NCBI GenBank assembly: GCA_900315165.1
Contig: OMXZ01000001.1
Coordinates: 57,134-121,133, forward strand
Source of the DNA: an uncultured Actinomycetes bacterium
GTDB lineage: Bacteria > Actinomycetota > Coriobacteriia > Coriobacteriales > Atopobiaceae
DNA: 64,000 bases
Reading direction: 5' to 3'
A program made the position numbers and the translations under genes. The notes beneath the pieces are model-generated. The model worked only from the letters and a program-made list of their open reading frames with translations. It was not told where the DNA came from and did no database searches. Positions 1 to 8,171 of this stretch are shown piece by piece. How positions within the stretch are numbered: the first letter of the stretch is position 1; the number at the start of each line of letters is the position of its first letter.

Positions 1-1047
1 TTCGTCACCAGTCATCAGCATGCGCAGGTCGGGCAGGTCGTAGCGGAGTGCCGCAACGCGCTCGACGCCGATGCCGAAGGCAAAGCCGGTGTACTTCTCG
101 GAGTCGATGCCCACGTACTTGAAGACGTTGGGGTCCACCATGCCGCAGCCGAGGATCTCGAGCCAGCCCGTGCCCTTGCAGAAGCGGCAGCCCTCACCGT
201 GGCAGACGCCGCAGGAGACGTCCACCTCGCAGCTAGGCTCCGTGAAGGGGAAGAAGTGCGGGCGGTAGCGAGTCGCGCGGTCCTTGCCGAAGATCTCGCG
301 CGTGAAGTAGTCGAGGGTGCCCTTGAGGTCGCCAAAGGTGATGCCCTCGTCCACGACGAGGCCCTCCACCTGCGTGAATTGGGGCAGGTGGTTGGCGTCG
401 GCCGTGTCGGGGCGGAAGACCGTGCCCGGGCAGATCATGTAGATGGGGGGCTGCTGCTTCTCCATCACGTGTACCTGGACGCCCGAGGTCTGGGTGCGCA
501 GGAGCAGGTCGGAGGAGGAAAGTCCTAGGTCGCCCTTGCCCTCAGGCGCGTTGTCGACTACGTAGAAAGAGTCGGAGGCCGCGCGGCTCGGGTGGTCCAC
601 CGGGGCGTTCAGCGCGGTGAAGTTGTGGTAGACGTCCTCGATGTAGGGACCGTCCTCGACCGTGTAGCCCAGACCGCAGAAGACGTCCTCAATCTCCTCG
701 CGGATCTGGTTGATGAGGTGCTGCGTGCCGAGGGACAGGCTGCGGCCGGGCAGGGTGATGTCGGCTGCCTCGCCGGCGATCTTGGCATCGAGCACGGCGC
801 GGGAGAGCTCCTCCTTGCGCTTGTTGATCGCGGCGTCAACGTTGGCGCGCACGGTGTTGGCGAGCTTGCCCATGGCGGGACGCTCCTCGGGCGGTACCTT
901 GCCCATCATGCGCATGATGGCCGTGAGCTGGCCCTTCTTGCCCGTGGCCGCCACGCGGACCTGCTCGAGTGCCTCCATGGTCTGCGCGGCCGCGAGGCCC
1001 TCCTTGACCTGCGCCTCGATGGCCGCAAGATCGTCCTGCATCGACAT
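1..1047 (-). CDS. pheS: Phenylalanine-tRNA ligase alpha subunit (partial, runs off left edge)
   Basis: Catalytic alpha subunit of the heterotetrameric class II PheRS, which charges tRNA-Phe in the cytoplasm. The 349 visible codons begin MSMQDDLAAIEAQVKEGL, the family's N-terminal coiled-coil arm. They continue into the class II core (GRSLSLGTQHLINQIREEIE, then the VDHPSRAASDSFYV segment and the GFAFGIGVERVAALRY motif 3 region). The ATG at 1047 is preferred over the ATG at 1041 because GGAAGG lies 5 nt upstream. The C-terminus is outside the window, and pheT would be expected next. Expression should be controlled by the T-box leader directly upstream. Confidence 0.95.
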   Translation of the reverse strand, partial: MSMQDDLAAIEAQVKEGLAAAQTMEALEQVRVAATGKKGQLTAIMRMMGKVPPEERPAMGKLANTVRANVDAAINKRKEELSRAVLDAKIAGEAADITLPGRSLSLGTQHLINQIREEIEDVFCGLGYTVEDGPYIEDVYHNFTALNAPVDHPSRAASDSFYVVDNAPEGKGDLGLSSSDLLLRTQTSGVQVHVMEKQQPPIYMICPGTVFRPDTADANHLPQFTQVEGLVVDEGITFGDLKGTLDYFTREIFGKDRATRYRPHFFPFTEPSCEVDVSCGVCHGEGCRFCKGTGWLEILGCGMVDPNVFKYVGIDSEKYTGFAFGIGVERVAALRYDLPDLRMLMTGDE

Positions 1048-1067
1048 AGTGCCCTTCCTTTCCTAAT

Positions 1068-1345
1068 AAAAAACCGTCCTTGCGCGTGGCTCTCGCCACT
1101 GCCCAAGGACGGAAGATTCCGCGGTACCACCTCGGTTGACGCACACGTTGTCTCTCGCGAGCGCCCACTCGTTAGCCCCGTGTCGTGGGGCGGCCGGCTC
1201 GCCTACTTGCCCAAAAAACGGACGTTAAGCTCGCAGCTGGTGGAGTGAACTCCGTGCGTCGGCCTCGTGGGCGCCTCTCAACCGGTGGGCGTCCTCTCTG
1301 TCCTTGGCCACGCGACGCGCGGACCTCTCCGTCATCGCACAAGAC
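1068..1345 (-). promoter_or_regulatory. Phenylalanine T-box riboswitch with terminator
   Basis: On the minus strand the leader shows the T-box core AGGTGGTACCGCG at about 1132-1120. Its UGGU bulge can pair with the ACCA end of tRNA-Phe. Then comes a strong hairpin, CCGTCCTTG (1112-1104) pairing with CAAGGACGG (1082-1074), followed by six T (1073-1068). A TTC followed by A at 1249-1247, in the unpaired part of GGAGTTCACTCC, is the likely Phe specifier. Uncharged tRNA-Phe should prevent terminator formation and switch on pheS. A TATGCT at about 1352-1347 is a possible -10 box. Confidence 0.9.
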
Positions 1346-1433
1346 GGAAGCATAGCACAAGCGACCCGCGATGGCAGGGCAATCAGTTTCTACACGGGGC
1401 GCATGCCCGCGGAGCCCGATGGCATCCGGGTGC

Positions 1434-2255
1434 CTAATCCGAGAAGGGCCACTCCCCCACCACGAGCGCCTCGATGGCGACTGCCACCGCATCGTCCTCG
1501 CAGCGGCCGATGTGATAGCGTGCTGCCGCGGCAGCCTCGGGCGTCGCCCCGGCAACCGCGGCAGAATGCCCGGCGACCCGGAACATGGGCACGTCGTTGC
1601 CCGCGTCGCCGAAGACGAGCGCCTCATCGGTCGAGCAACCGATCGCGTCGCACAGCACGCGCACGGCCGCGCCCTTGGACCAGCCGCGGGGCGTCACATT
1701 GGACCAGGCCGCCTGCGGCACGTCGAAGGAGAGTTCGGGATACTCCCCGTTGAGCCGCCCGACGAACGCCCGCGTGCCTTCCATATCCGTCAATTGGAAG
1801 ACGTTGACCTTGACCGCGGGCGCGTCCGGCACGGCGCCGACCACGCGGCACGTCTTCGCATAGGCGGGAAAGCAGGCCGCCAGGTCGTCGAGCGCGCCCG
1901 CCACCAGCTGCGGCACCCCCTCGTCGAAGACGACCAGGCCCGCATGCGGCGTCTTGGCCATCTCCGCGGCAAGCTCCTCGAGCAGCCCGTACGCCACAGT
2001 TTCCCGATGGATGAGCTCGCCGTCCAGATAAACCTCCATGCCATTGGTCGCGAGCGCCGTCGTGCACAGCTCGTCGCGCCCGCGCAGGAAGGGAACCATC
2101 CATGCCCGCGCGCGGCCGCTCGCCGGTCCCACGCGATAGCCGGCCGCGAGCGCCGCAGAAAAAACGTCAGCCGTACGCTCGCTCACGTACGGCTGACCTG
2201 CGGGCAATATGGTTCCGTCGATATCGCTCAGGATGAGCTCGATGGCATTGCCCAT
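1434..2255 (-). CDS. HAD-superfamily hydrolase, Cof type
   Basis: A 273-residue cytoplasmic HAD phosphatase of the Cof/YidA class. The nucleophile motif is SDIDGT (Asp11, Asp13) near the N-terminus, and motif IV FGDAGNDVPMF lies in the C-terminal third. The central segment is an alpha/beta cap of type C2. These proteins dephosphorylate sugar phosphates or other small phosphorylated metabolites; the substrate cannot be told from sequence. It lies 19 bp downstream of a PTS EIIA gene on the same strand, so it may act on a PTS-derived sugar phosphate (inference). The start has only a weak ribosome site. Confidence 0.85.
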   Translation of the reverse strand: MGNAIELILSDIDGTILPAGQPYVSERTADVFSAALAAGYRVGPASGRARAWMVPFLRGRDELCTTALATNGMEVYLDGELIHRETVAYGLLEELAAEMAKTPHAGLVVFDEGVPQLVAGALDDLAACFPAYAKTCRVVGAVPDAPAVKVNVFQLTDMEGTRAFVGRLNGEYPELSFDVPQAAWSNVTPRGWSKGAAVRVLCDAIGCSTDEALVFGDAGNDVPMFRVAGHSAAVAGATPEAAAAARYHIGRCEDDAVAVAIEALVVGEWPFSD

Positions 2256-2274
2256 GTCTTGTTACTTGCTCGTG

Positions 2275-2730
2275 TTAGTCGTGCAGGCGCTTGTTGACGG
2301 CCTCCGCGATGGTCTCGGCGTCGGTGGCCTCCTCCATCTCCTTGCGGAAGTTGGCGTGCGTGAGCACGCGGGCGATCTTGGAGAGCATCTCGAGGTGGGC
2401 GCCGGAGCCCTCCTCCGTCGGTACAAGCAGCGCGATGGCGTAGACGACGGGATTGCCGTCCATGGTCTTCCACTCGGGGGCCTCGGCGAACTTCAGCACG
2501 ATGACCGCGGTCTCCGTGATGTTGGGATCCATGGCGTGCGGAATGGCGAAGCCATCGGTCATGCCCGTGGAGCCCATGTCCTCACGCGCGCGGAAGGCAC
2601 GGTAGATAGCATCGGCATCCTTGCCGAGACCGAGCTCGACGCTCTTGTCCGCGATGAATTTGAGGGCATCGTCCACATCCTTTGCGTGGCAATCGAGGAT
2701 GACATGGGACGGCTGGACGAAATCAATCAT
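2275..2730 (-). CDS. PTS EIIA component, fructose/mannitol (EIIA-2) type
   Basis: A 151-residue stand-alone phosphocarrier. The active-site histidine is His65 in DGFAIPHA, the usual IPH motif of the PTS EIIA type 2 domain. It accepts phosphate from HPr and passes it to an EIIB, but no EIIB or EIIC lies in the window. It may therefore serve a distant permease or be regulatory, like PtsN. The start is supported by GAGGAG just upstream of the ATG. A hairpin at 2778-2829 separates it from the ROK kinase gene. Confidence 0.87.
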   Translation of the reverse strand: MIDFVQPSHVILDCHAKDVDDALKFIADKSVELGLGKDADAIYRAFRAREDMGSTGMTDGFAIPHAMDPNITETAVIVLKFAEAPEWKTMDGNPVVYAIALLVPTEEGSGAHLEMLSKIARVLTHANFRKEMEEATDAETIAEAVNKRLHD

Positions 2731-2777
2731 GGGATCTCCTCACTCGCGGGTCGGCGTCTGATGACGTGTCTCGTACA

Positions 2778-2829
2778 GAATACCACCGCACCGCCAGACG
2801 TGTCTCGCGACGGCGTAGCGGTGGTACTT
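2778..2829 (-). terminator. Hairpin after the ROK kinase gene
   Basis: TACCACCGC and GCGGTGGTA form a 9-bp stem that can continue through CGCC/GGCG after a one-base bulge. The minus-strand trailer is only TTCTGT, so this is a weak intrinsic terminator or a processing hairpin between the kinase and EIIA genes. Confidence 0.45.
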
Positions 2830-2848
2830 GATGCCGTTATGTGGTCAT

Positions 2849-3787
2849 TTACTCGGCTTGCATGGCGCAATAGGCGGCGCCGTACATGCCCGCCTCGTTG
2901 CCGAGCGTAGCCGCCGAGATGCGCATCGCGGCGCACGCGGGGAAGCAGTACTTGCGGAAGGCCGTGGTGACCTTGGGGCCCAACACGTTCCAGGCGCCGG
3001 CGACGCCGCCGCCGACCAGCACGACCTCGGGGTCGACGATGGCCGAGATGATGGCGAGGGCACGGCCGAGCACCTCGGTCATCTGGTCGATGGCCTCCTC
3101 GGCACAGGGGTCACCCGCGGCGAGCGCGTTGAAGACCGAGATGGTGTCAGTGTCGTGCTCGATGGCGACGGGCTCCTGCCCCGCGCGCTCGCAAGCCTCG
3201 CGGTAGGCGCGCACGATGCCCTTGGCCGAGGCATACTGCTCAAGGTGGCCGGTCTTGCCGCAGCCGCAGTGCAGGGTCTCGTCCGGGTTCATGTTGATGT
3301 GGCCGATTTCGCCGCCGGCACCGAAGGCACCCGCGACCAGCTTGCCGTTGCAGATGACGCCGCCGCCGACGCCCGTGCCCAGGGTGACCATCACGCAGTT
3401 GTCGACGTCCTTGGCACCGCCCTGCCAGACCTCGCCCATGGCCGCTGCGTTCGCGTCGTTGACGAAGGCGAGCGTGGCGTCTGTGAAGTGCGCGCGCAGC
3501 GCGTCCTTGAGACCGTCAGCATCGAGCGTGATGTTGGGCAGCACGCCCACCTTGCCGTCGGCGTCCACGGGGCCGGGCACGTCGAGGCCCACAGCGACGA
3601 CGTCGGCCGGGGTCGCGCCCTTGCCCTCGAGCAGCTTGTCGAGGCCGACGCAGACGATGCGGTAGGCCTCCTCGTTCACAAGCTCGGTCGTCTTGATCTT
3701 CGCGATGTCGAGCAGGGTGCCCGCCTCGTCGAAGAGGCCCGCCTTGATCGAGGTTCCGCCGATATCGATGCCCAGTACGTACGCCAT
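2849..3787 (-). CDS. ROK-family sugar kinase, glucokinase-like
   Basis: A 312-residue cytoplasmic kinase with the phosphate-binding loop LGIDIGGTS at residues 5-13, the second phosphate motif LGTGVGGGVICNG, and the ROK signature EIGHINMNPDE. The zinc site reads HCGCGKTGHLEQYAS: the last cysteine of the common CxCGxxGCxE pattern is a histidine here. The best guess is glucokinase, phosphorylating glucose with ATP, but other ROK hexose kinases look alike. It may work with the neighbouring EIIA and HAD genes in sugar use. Length is normal for the family. Confidence 0.85.
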   Translation of the reverse strand: MAYVLGIDIGGTSIKAGLFDEAGTLLDIAKIKTTELVNEEAYRIVCVGLDKLLEGKGATPADVVAVGLDVPGPVDADGKVGVLPNITLDADGLKDALRAHFTDATLAFVNDANAAAMGEVWQGGAKDVDNCVMVTLGTGVGGGVICNGKLVAGAFGAGGEIGHINMNPDETLHCGCGKTGHLEQYASAKGIVRAYREACERAGQEPVAIEHDTDTISVFNALAAGDPCAEEAIDQMTEVLGRALAIISAIVDPEVVLVGGGVAGAWNVLGPKVTTAFRKYCFPACAAMRISAATLGNEAGMYGAAYCAMQAE

Positions 3788-3873
3788 TTACGGCTCCTTC
3801 GCTCTGCTAACGCAACCATACAGTCTGGCCGTCGCCCGACCCGCGGGCGCAGCCCATCAACGCGCTTAGTCTA

Positions 3874-4341
3874 CTACGAGCGCGGCCGCGACAGTTCATC
3901 GGTGTCCAGCCAGACGGTAATCGGTCCGTCGTTGGTCAGGCTCACCTGCATGTCGGCGCCGAAGATGCCGCGGCCCACGCGCGCCCTCCCGAGGTCGGCC
4001 TCGGCCAGCTCGCAGAAGCGCCGATAGAGCGCGTCCCCCAGCTCGGGCGGGGCTGCGGAGGTGAAGGAGGGGCGGTTGCCGCGGCGGCAGTCCGCATAGA
4101 GCGTGAACTGGCTCACGACCAGCACCTCGCCCTCCACGGAGTCGAGCGCCAAGTTCATCTTGCCCGCCTCGTCGTCGAAGACCCGGAGCTTATGAATCTT
4201 GGTCCAGAGCCGCTCGGCAGTCTCAGGCGTATCGTCGGGGCCCACGCCGAGCAGGATGAGAAAGCCCCGGCCGCAGCGGCCGACGGTCTCGCCCGCGACC
4301 GCCACCTCGGCATGACTGACTCGCTGGACGAGAGCGCGCAT
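3874..4341 (-). CDS. dtd: D-aminoacyl-tRNA deacylase
   Basis: A 155-residue proofreading enzyme that hydrolyses D-aminoacyl-tRNA. Both family signatures are present: SQFTLYAD in the middle and the Gly-Pro motif in [13 protein letters not shown] near the C-terminus. The start ATG at 4341 lies 3 bp beyond the stop of the upstream carboxypeptidase gene. There is no clear ribosome site of its own, which suggests translational coupling. Confidence 0.95.
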   Translation of the reverse strand: MRALVQRVSHAEVAVAGETVGRCGRGFLILLGVGPDDTPETAERLWTKIHKLRVFDDEAGKMNLALDSVEGEVLVVSQFTLYADCRRGNRPSFTSAAPPELGDALYRRFCELAEADLGRARVGRGIFGADMQVSLTNDGPITVWLDTDELSRPRS

Positions 4342-4344
4342 ACC

Positions 4345-6165
4345 CTAGAGCCCGTAGATGGCCGAGTATTTTTCGACCAAGTAGTCGGTGTAATAGGTAA
4401 CGTCGAAGGGCTCGCCGCACGCGTCCGCGATCAGCTCCGCGGGGTCTTTGGCGCGGCCGTACTTCCAGATGTGCTCACGCAGCCAGTTGCGGATCCGGCG
4501 CAGGTCGCCGGAGGCCAGCGTGCCATCCCAGTCCATGCCCTCGGCGATCATCGCGTGGCGCAGCTGGGCACCGTAGGCCCCGCCCAGGGCGTAGGTCGGG
4601 AAGTAGCCGATCATGCCGCCGGACCAGTGGGTGTCCTGCAGGGCGCCGGTCGCGTCGTTGGGCACATCGATGCCCAGGTACTGACGGTACTTTTCGGTCC
4701 AGAGGGCCGGCACGTCGGCCGCCGTGGCCTCGCCGTGAAGGAGGTCGCGCTCGATCTCGTAGCGCACGAGGATATGCAGCGGATAGGTGAGCTCGTCGGC
4801 CTCGGTGCGGATGGGCTGGGCCTCCACACGGTTGGTCGCCAGATAGAGCTGGCGGGCGGTCACGCGGCCGAACTGGCCCGGGAAGTGCTTGCGCAGGACG
4901 GCGAGCAAGGGGGCCGAGAAGGCCTCGGAGCGGCCAACGTAGTTCTCGAAGAAGCGCGACTGACCCTCGTGGATGCCGCTTGAGGTGCCGCCCTTGAGCG
5001 AGGTGTAGTTGTAGGCGGGGTCGACGCCCTGCTCGTAGAGGGCATGGCCTCCCTCGTGCAGCATCGTGAAGACATTGGAAAGCACATCGTTCTCATAGGT
5101 ATGGGCCGCGATCACGGCGTAGTTGGTCGTGAGGGCGTCGGAATAGGGATGCTCCGTGTGGGTGAGCAGCAGCGTGTCGGGGTCGATGCCCTCGAGCTCA
5201 ACGAGGTCGCGGGCGAGGTCCCACTGGCGGCGCTCATCGAAGCGGCCGTCCACGTAGCGGCGGGTAAGCTTGGGCTTGCGGGAGACCTCGGCCAGAAGCG
5301 GCACCGCCACCTCCTTGACCGCGTCGAAGAACCGGTCGTAGAAGGCCTGATCCGTGCCGTGCTCGAACTCGTCGAGCCAGACGTCGTAGGGGTCGGCGCC
5401 GGGCTTCTTGTAGTCCGCGAGCTTACGCATCGACTCAACGATGCGGTCGAGGTAGGGCTCGAAGCTGGCCCAGTCGCCGGCCGCCTTGGCCGCGCGCCAT
5501 GCCGCCTCGGCCTCGGTGGTCAGACGCTCGAAGGCGGCCTGCTCGTCGGCCGGCACGTCCACCAGGCGGGCACGGTCGCGGCGAAGCACACGCACCTGGG
5601 AGCGCTGGGTGTCGTTGAGGAACTCGTCATCGTCCTCGCTAGAGAGCCGGTCGAAGAGGGCACCGGCCTGCGGGGAGCAAAGGAGCTCCTGGTCTTCCTG
5701 CATAAGCAGGGCCAGGGCCTCGCCACGGTCCTTGGTGGCCGCGGGCGGGTCGATCGAGGGGCCGGTGCAGCCCATGAGGATCTCGGCGTAACGGTGGGCG
5801 TAGAGGTGCTGCTCGAGCTCGTTTAAGGCATCGATGTCAGCGCGCGGGTTGGGCACAGCCGCGGGCACCGCGTCGCGCGGCATGCCCGGCAGCATGGGCT
5901 GCGTGCCGGCCGGCTCGGGCTCCTCCGCTCCAGCCGCCGGATCGGGCACCTGCGAGGCCTCGGGCGTCGGCATCGCAGGCACGGGGCGGGCGTCGAGCGT
6001 ATCGATGATGAGCGTGGGGTCGTCGGGCTCGTCGGGGGTGAGGGTAGCGGGCGGCATCGCGGAACCCGCCGCCGGGCGCGCCGACGGCCGGGCACTTGCC
6101 TTGTCTTGCTGGGTGCGTTTCTGCTGCTGGCTGCGCTTCAGGAAATCGGGCATGTTTCCGGACAT
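4345..6165 (-). CDS. M32 carboxypeptidase (Taq-type) with long N-terminal extension
   Basis: A 606-residue metallocarboxypeptidase. The zinc motif HEGGH is at residues 370-374. It is followed by GIHEGQSRFFEN, the HILVRYEIERDL segment and the substrate-site block DTHWSGGMIGYFPTYALG, all M32 hallmarks. It removes C-terminal residues from peptides. M32 enzymes are usually about 500 residues; here the first ~110 are Pro/Ala/Glu-rich and probably disordered. The chosen ATG at 6165 has GGGAGA upstream. Reading further upstream would antisense-overlap the next gene, so longer starts were rejected. Confidence 0.9.
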   Translation of the reverse strand: MSGNMPDFLKRSQQQKRTQQDKASARPSARPAAGSAMPPATLTPDEPDDPTLIIDTLDARPVPAMPTPEASQVPDPAAGAEEPEPAGTQPMLPGMPRDAVPAAVPNPRADIDALNELEQHLYAHRYAEILMGCTGPSIDPPAATKDRGEALALLMQEDQELLCSPQAGALFDRLSSEDDDEFLNDTQRSQVRVLRRDRARLVDVPADEQAAFERLTTEAEAAWRAAKAAGDWASFEPYLDRIVESMRKLADYKKPGADPYDVWLDEFEHGTDQAFYDRFFDAVKEVAVPLLAEVSRKPKLTRRYVDGRFDERRQWDLARDLVELEGIDPDTLLLTHTEHPYSDALTTNYAVIAAHTYENDVLSNVFTMLHEGGHALYEQGVDPAYNYTSLKGGTSSGIHEGQSRFFENYVGRSEAFSAPLLAVLRKHFPGQFGRVTARQLYLATNRVEAQPIRTEADELTYPLHILVRYEIERDLLHGEATAADVPALWTEKYRQYLGIDVPNDATGALQDTHWSGGMIGYFPTYALGGAYGAQLRHAMIAEGMDWDGTLASGDLRRIRNWLREHIWKYGRAKDPAELIADACGEPFDVTYYTDYLVEKYSAIYGL

Positions 6166-6216
6166 CGTTCTCCCATCTCGCGACTCACTCACCCGTCCAG
6201 TGTACTTCTTCGGTAC

Positions 6217-6246
6217 AAAAAACGCCCCGACCATACGGCTGGGGCG
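6217..6246 (-). terminator. Rho-independent terminator
   Basis: On the minus strand CGCCCC pairs with GGGGCG across a 12-nt loop and is followed by TTTTTT. It ends transcription from the membrane-protein gene at 6270-6776. Confidence 0.85.
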
Positions 6247-6269
6247 CCAAACGTGCTTTGTGCTTATCC

Positions 6270-6776
6270 CTACTGCTGGTCCGTGGGGAAGACGTCCTCG
6301 TCCTTGACGATCTTGTGGGCGAGCTTGGCGATCGGCTTCTGGGTCAGAAGCGAGATGATCATGCAGAGGATCCAGACGGGGATGTAGTTGATCAGGATAC
6401 CCATGATGGTGCCGATGAGGGGCACCTTGGCCAGAATCTGGGTGTTGAGGATGGTCATGCAGATGACCAGGATCGTGGTGTACCAGGTGTTGATGTGGAT
6501 GCCCATCCACTTGTCGAACTCCTTGGAGCCCGGCTGGCCGTGCTTGGCAGCCAGGGGGAAGGCATGCTTGGGCGGCTGGATGCAGATGCCGATGATGTCG
6601 GCGATGACCCAGGCAACCAGGACGTTGATCCAGTACATGGGCCAGATCCAGTGGGGCACGTTGCCCTGGAGGATGGCGATGCCCTGGCACATGGCGGACA
6701 CGGCCAAGGACATCGGGATGTTGTTGATCAGGGCATCGGTGACGACAAAGAACTTGGACTGCTTCATCTCGGGCAT
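6270..6776 (-). CDS. Four-TM membrane protein, tandem DUF2798-like unit (copy A)
   Basis: A 168-residue integral membrane protein with about four hydrophobic segments. It appears to be two 2-TM units in tandem: an N-terminal half ending WVIADIIGICIQPP and a C-terminal half ending ISLLTQKPIAKLAHKIV. The pattern resembles DUF2798, normally a single ~75-residue unit; this is a visual match only. A paralog at 21922-22449 shares WPMxxINxxVAW near residue 46 and INTWY in the second half. Both paralogs sit beside reductase or carrier genes of the island, so a role tied to that pathway is likely but unknown. RBS GGAGAGGAAAG precedes the ATG. Confidence 0.7.
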   Translation of the reverse strand: MPEMKQSKFFVVTDALINNIPMSLAVSAMCQGIAILQGNVPHWIWPMYWINVLVAWVIADIIGICIQPPKHAFPLAAKHGQPGSKEFDKWMGIHINTWYTTILVICMTILNTQILAKVPLIGTIMGILINYIPVWILCMIISLLTQKPIAKLAHKIVKDEDVFPTDQQ

Positions 6777-6859
6777 GGGTGCTTTCCTCTCCTTCGGAAA
6801 TATGCACTAGAACCGCTTCATCATATCTTCAAATTTCAGCCCGCCCTATGGTACCCATC

Positions 6860-6893
6860 ACAAAGGACGGGACCCATGGGACCCCGTCCTTGT
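6860..6893 (-). terminator. Hairpin after MFS transporter A
   Basis: ACAAAGGACGGG (6860-6871) and CCCCGTCCTTGT (6882-6893) form a long near-perfect stem around the palindrome CCCATGGG. The trailing T run is short, so termination is plausible but not certain. It could act in both directions. Confidence 0.55.
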
Positions 6894-6921
6894 ACGTCTG
6901 CACTAATTGTCACAGAGGGCG

Positions 6922-8139
6922 TTACTGAGCGGAAGCCGCCTTCTCCGCGGCCGCCTTGGCGGCGTCGGCCTCGGCCTGCTGGGCAGGGGTCAGCTTGCGG
7001 TAGTGGATGAAGCCATAGACGCACAGGGCCGCGATGATCACGATGCCCAGCACGAACTTCTGGCTGATCTGGGCACCGAAGGGCGCCGTCGCAGCCTCGA
7101 AGAACAGCGGGGAGAGCGCCATGCCGAAATTGGTGCCCGCCATGCCGATAGCGAGGTTGAAGGCGCGGCCCTCGTTGGTGGAGTTGCCCGCGGCGAAGTT
7201 GCCCTGCAGGGGCACGTAGGTCTCCTTGCCAAGCGAGCACACGAAGCCGGCGGCCGCAAACGCGACCAGGCTGGGGGCAAAGAGCGCGATGACGAGGCCC
7301 ACGAGGCAGACGATCCACGCGACGGGCATGGCGAGGTTCTTGAGCTTGGAGAAGAGGGGGCCGACCAGCAGGCCCGCGAACACGCCCGCCAGGGCGGTGA
7401 TGGACGACACCCTTGCCGCCTCGGCCGTTCCGCCGAAGCCGCGCCCGGCGACGATCAGGGACTCGTTGGTGGCGAAGAGCTGGAAGCAGAGGACGAAGAT
7501 GAAGCTGAGGAGCGTGATGATGGCGACCTCTCGCGGCATGTTCTTGAAGACGTTCGTCTTGCGCTTGGGCTCCAGATGGCCCTTGGGGAGCAGGATCAGC
7601 TCGACGATGATGAAGGGGAGCTCGAAGGCGTAGGCGGTGTAGGCCATGTACCATTCCTTGGCGCCGAAGATACCGGCCAGCGTGGTCCAGAGGATGCCGC
7701 CAAGGGCGACGAAGGTGGAATAGACGCCCATGACGAAGCCGCGCTGCTCGCCGTCGAAATAATCCGCGATGAGAGCGTCGGTGCCGTTCTGGATGCCGCC
7801 GATGCCGATGCCGATGAACACGGAGGCGGTCAGCACCTGAGCAAGGGAATTATGGAATACGAGGACGGAGAGGCCGGCAACCATGATCAGCGCGTGGCAG
7901 ACGAGCACGGAATAGCGCTTCAGAACCCGGGTCGCAAAGAACGTGGAGATGCAGATGGCCGACAGTGCCATGCACAGGGGGATGATGCCGATGCACATCT
8001 GCACGGCGGCGATGTTCGCCTCGGGGAACGCCTGGGCGATCTGGGCGATGATGGGCACGGGCACGAGCATGCCCATGATGCACATGGCCGCGGAATAGAT
8101 GGAGACGATGTACTTCATGTGGGTCTTGTCGAACTTCAT
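6922..8139 (-). CDS. Major facilitator superfamily transporter (island copy A)
   Basis: A 405-residue inner-membrane carrier with about twelve hydrophobic helices and the charged central loop KGHLEPKRKT between the two halves. The tail is Ala-rich. It shares its overall plan with the MFS carrier at 30002-31309 but is clearly diverged. It lies 32 bp downstream of the butyrate kinase gene and probably in its operon. Likely roles are import of the island's substrate or export of the acid product; the ligand is unknown. The start is supported by AAAGGAAGG about 10 nt upstream. Confidence 0.85.
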   Translation of the reverse strand: MKFDKTHMKYIVSIYSAAMCIMGMLVPVPIIAQIAQAFPEANIAAVQMCIGIIPLCMALSAICISTFFATRVLKRYSVLVCHALIMVAGLSVLVFHNSLAQVLTASVFIGIGIGGIQNGTDALIADYFDGEQRGFVMGVYSTFVALGGILWTTLAGIFGAKEWYMAYTAYAFELPFIIVELILLPKGHLEPKRKTNVFKNMPREVAIITLLSFIFVLCFQLFATNESLIVAGRGFGGTAEAARVSSITALAGVFAGLLVGPLFSKLKNLAMPVAWIVCLVGLVIALFAPSLVAFAAAGFVCSLGKETYVPLQGNFAAGNSTNEGRAFNLAIGMAGTNFGMALSPLFFEAATAPFGAQISQKFVLGIVIIAALCVYGFIHYRKLTPAQQAEADAAKAAAEKAASAQ

Positions 8140-8171
8140 TGAAGCGAACCTTCCTTTAGAACTCTACTTGC

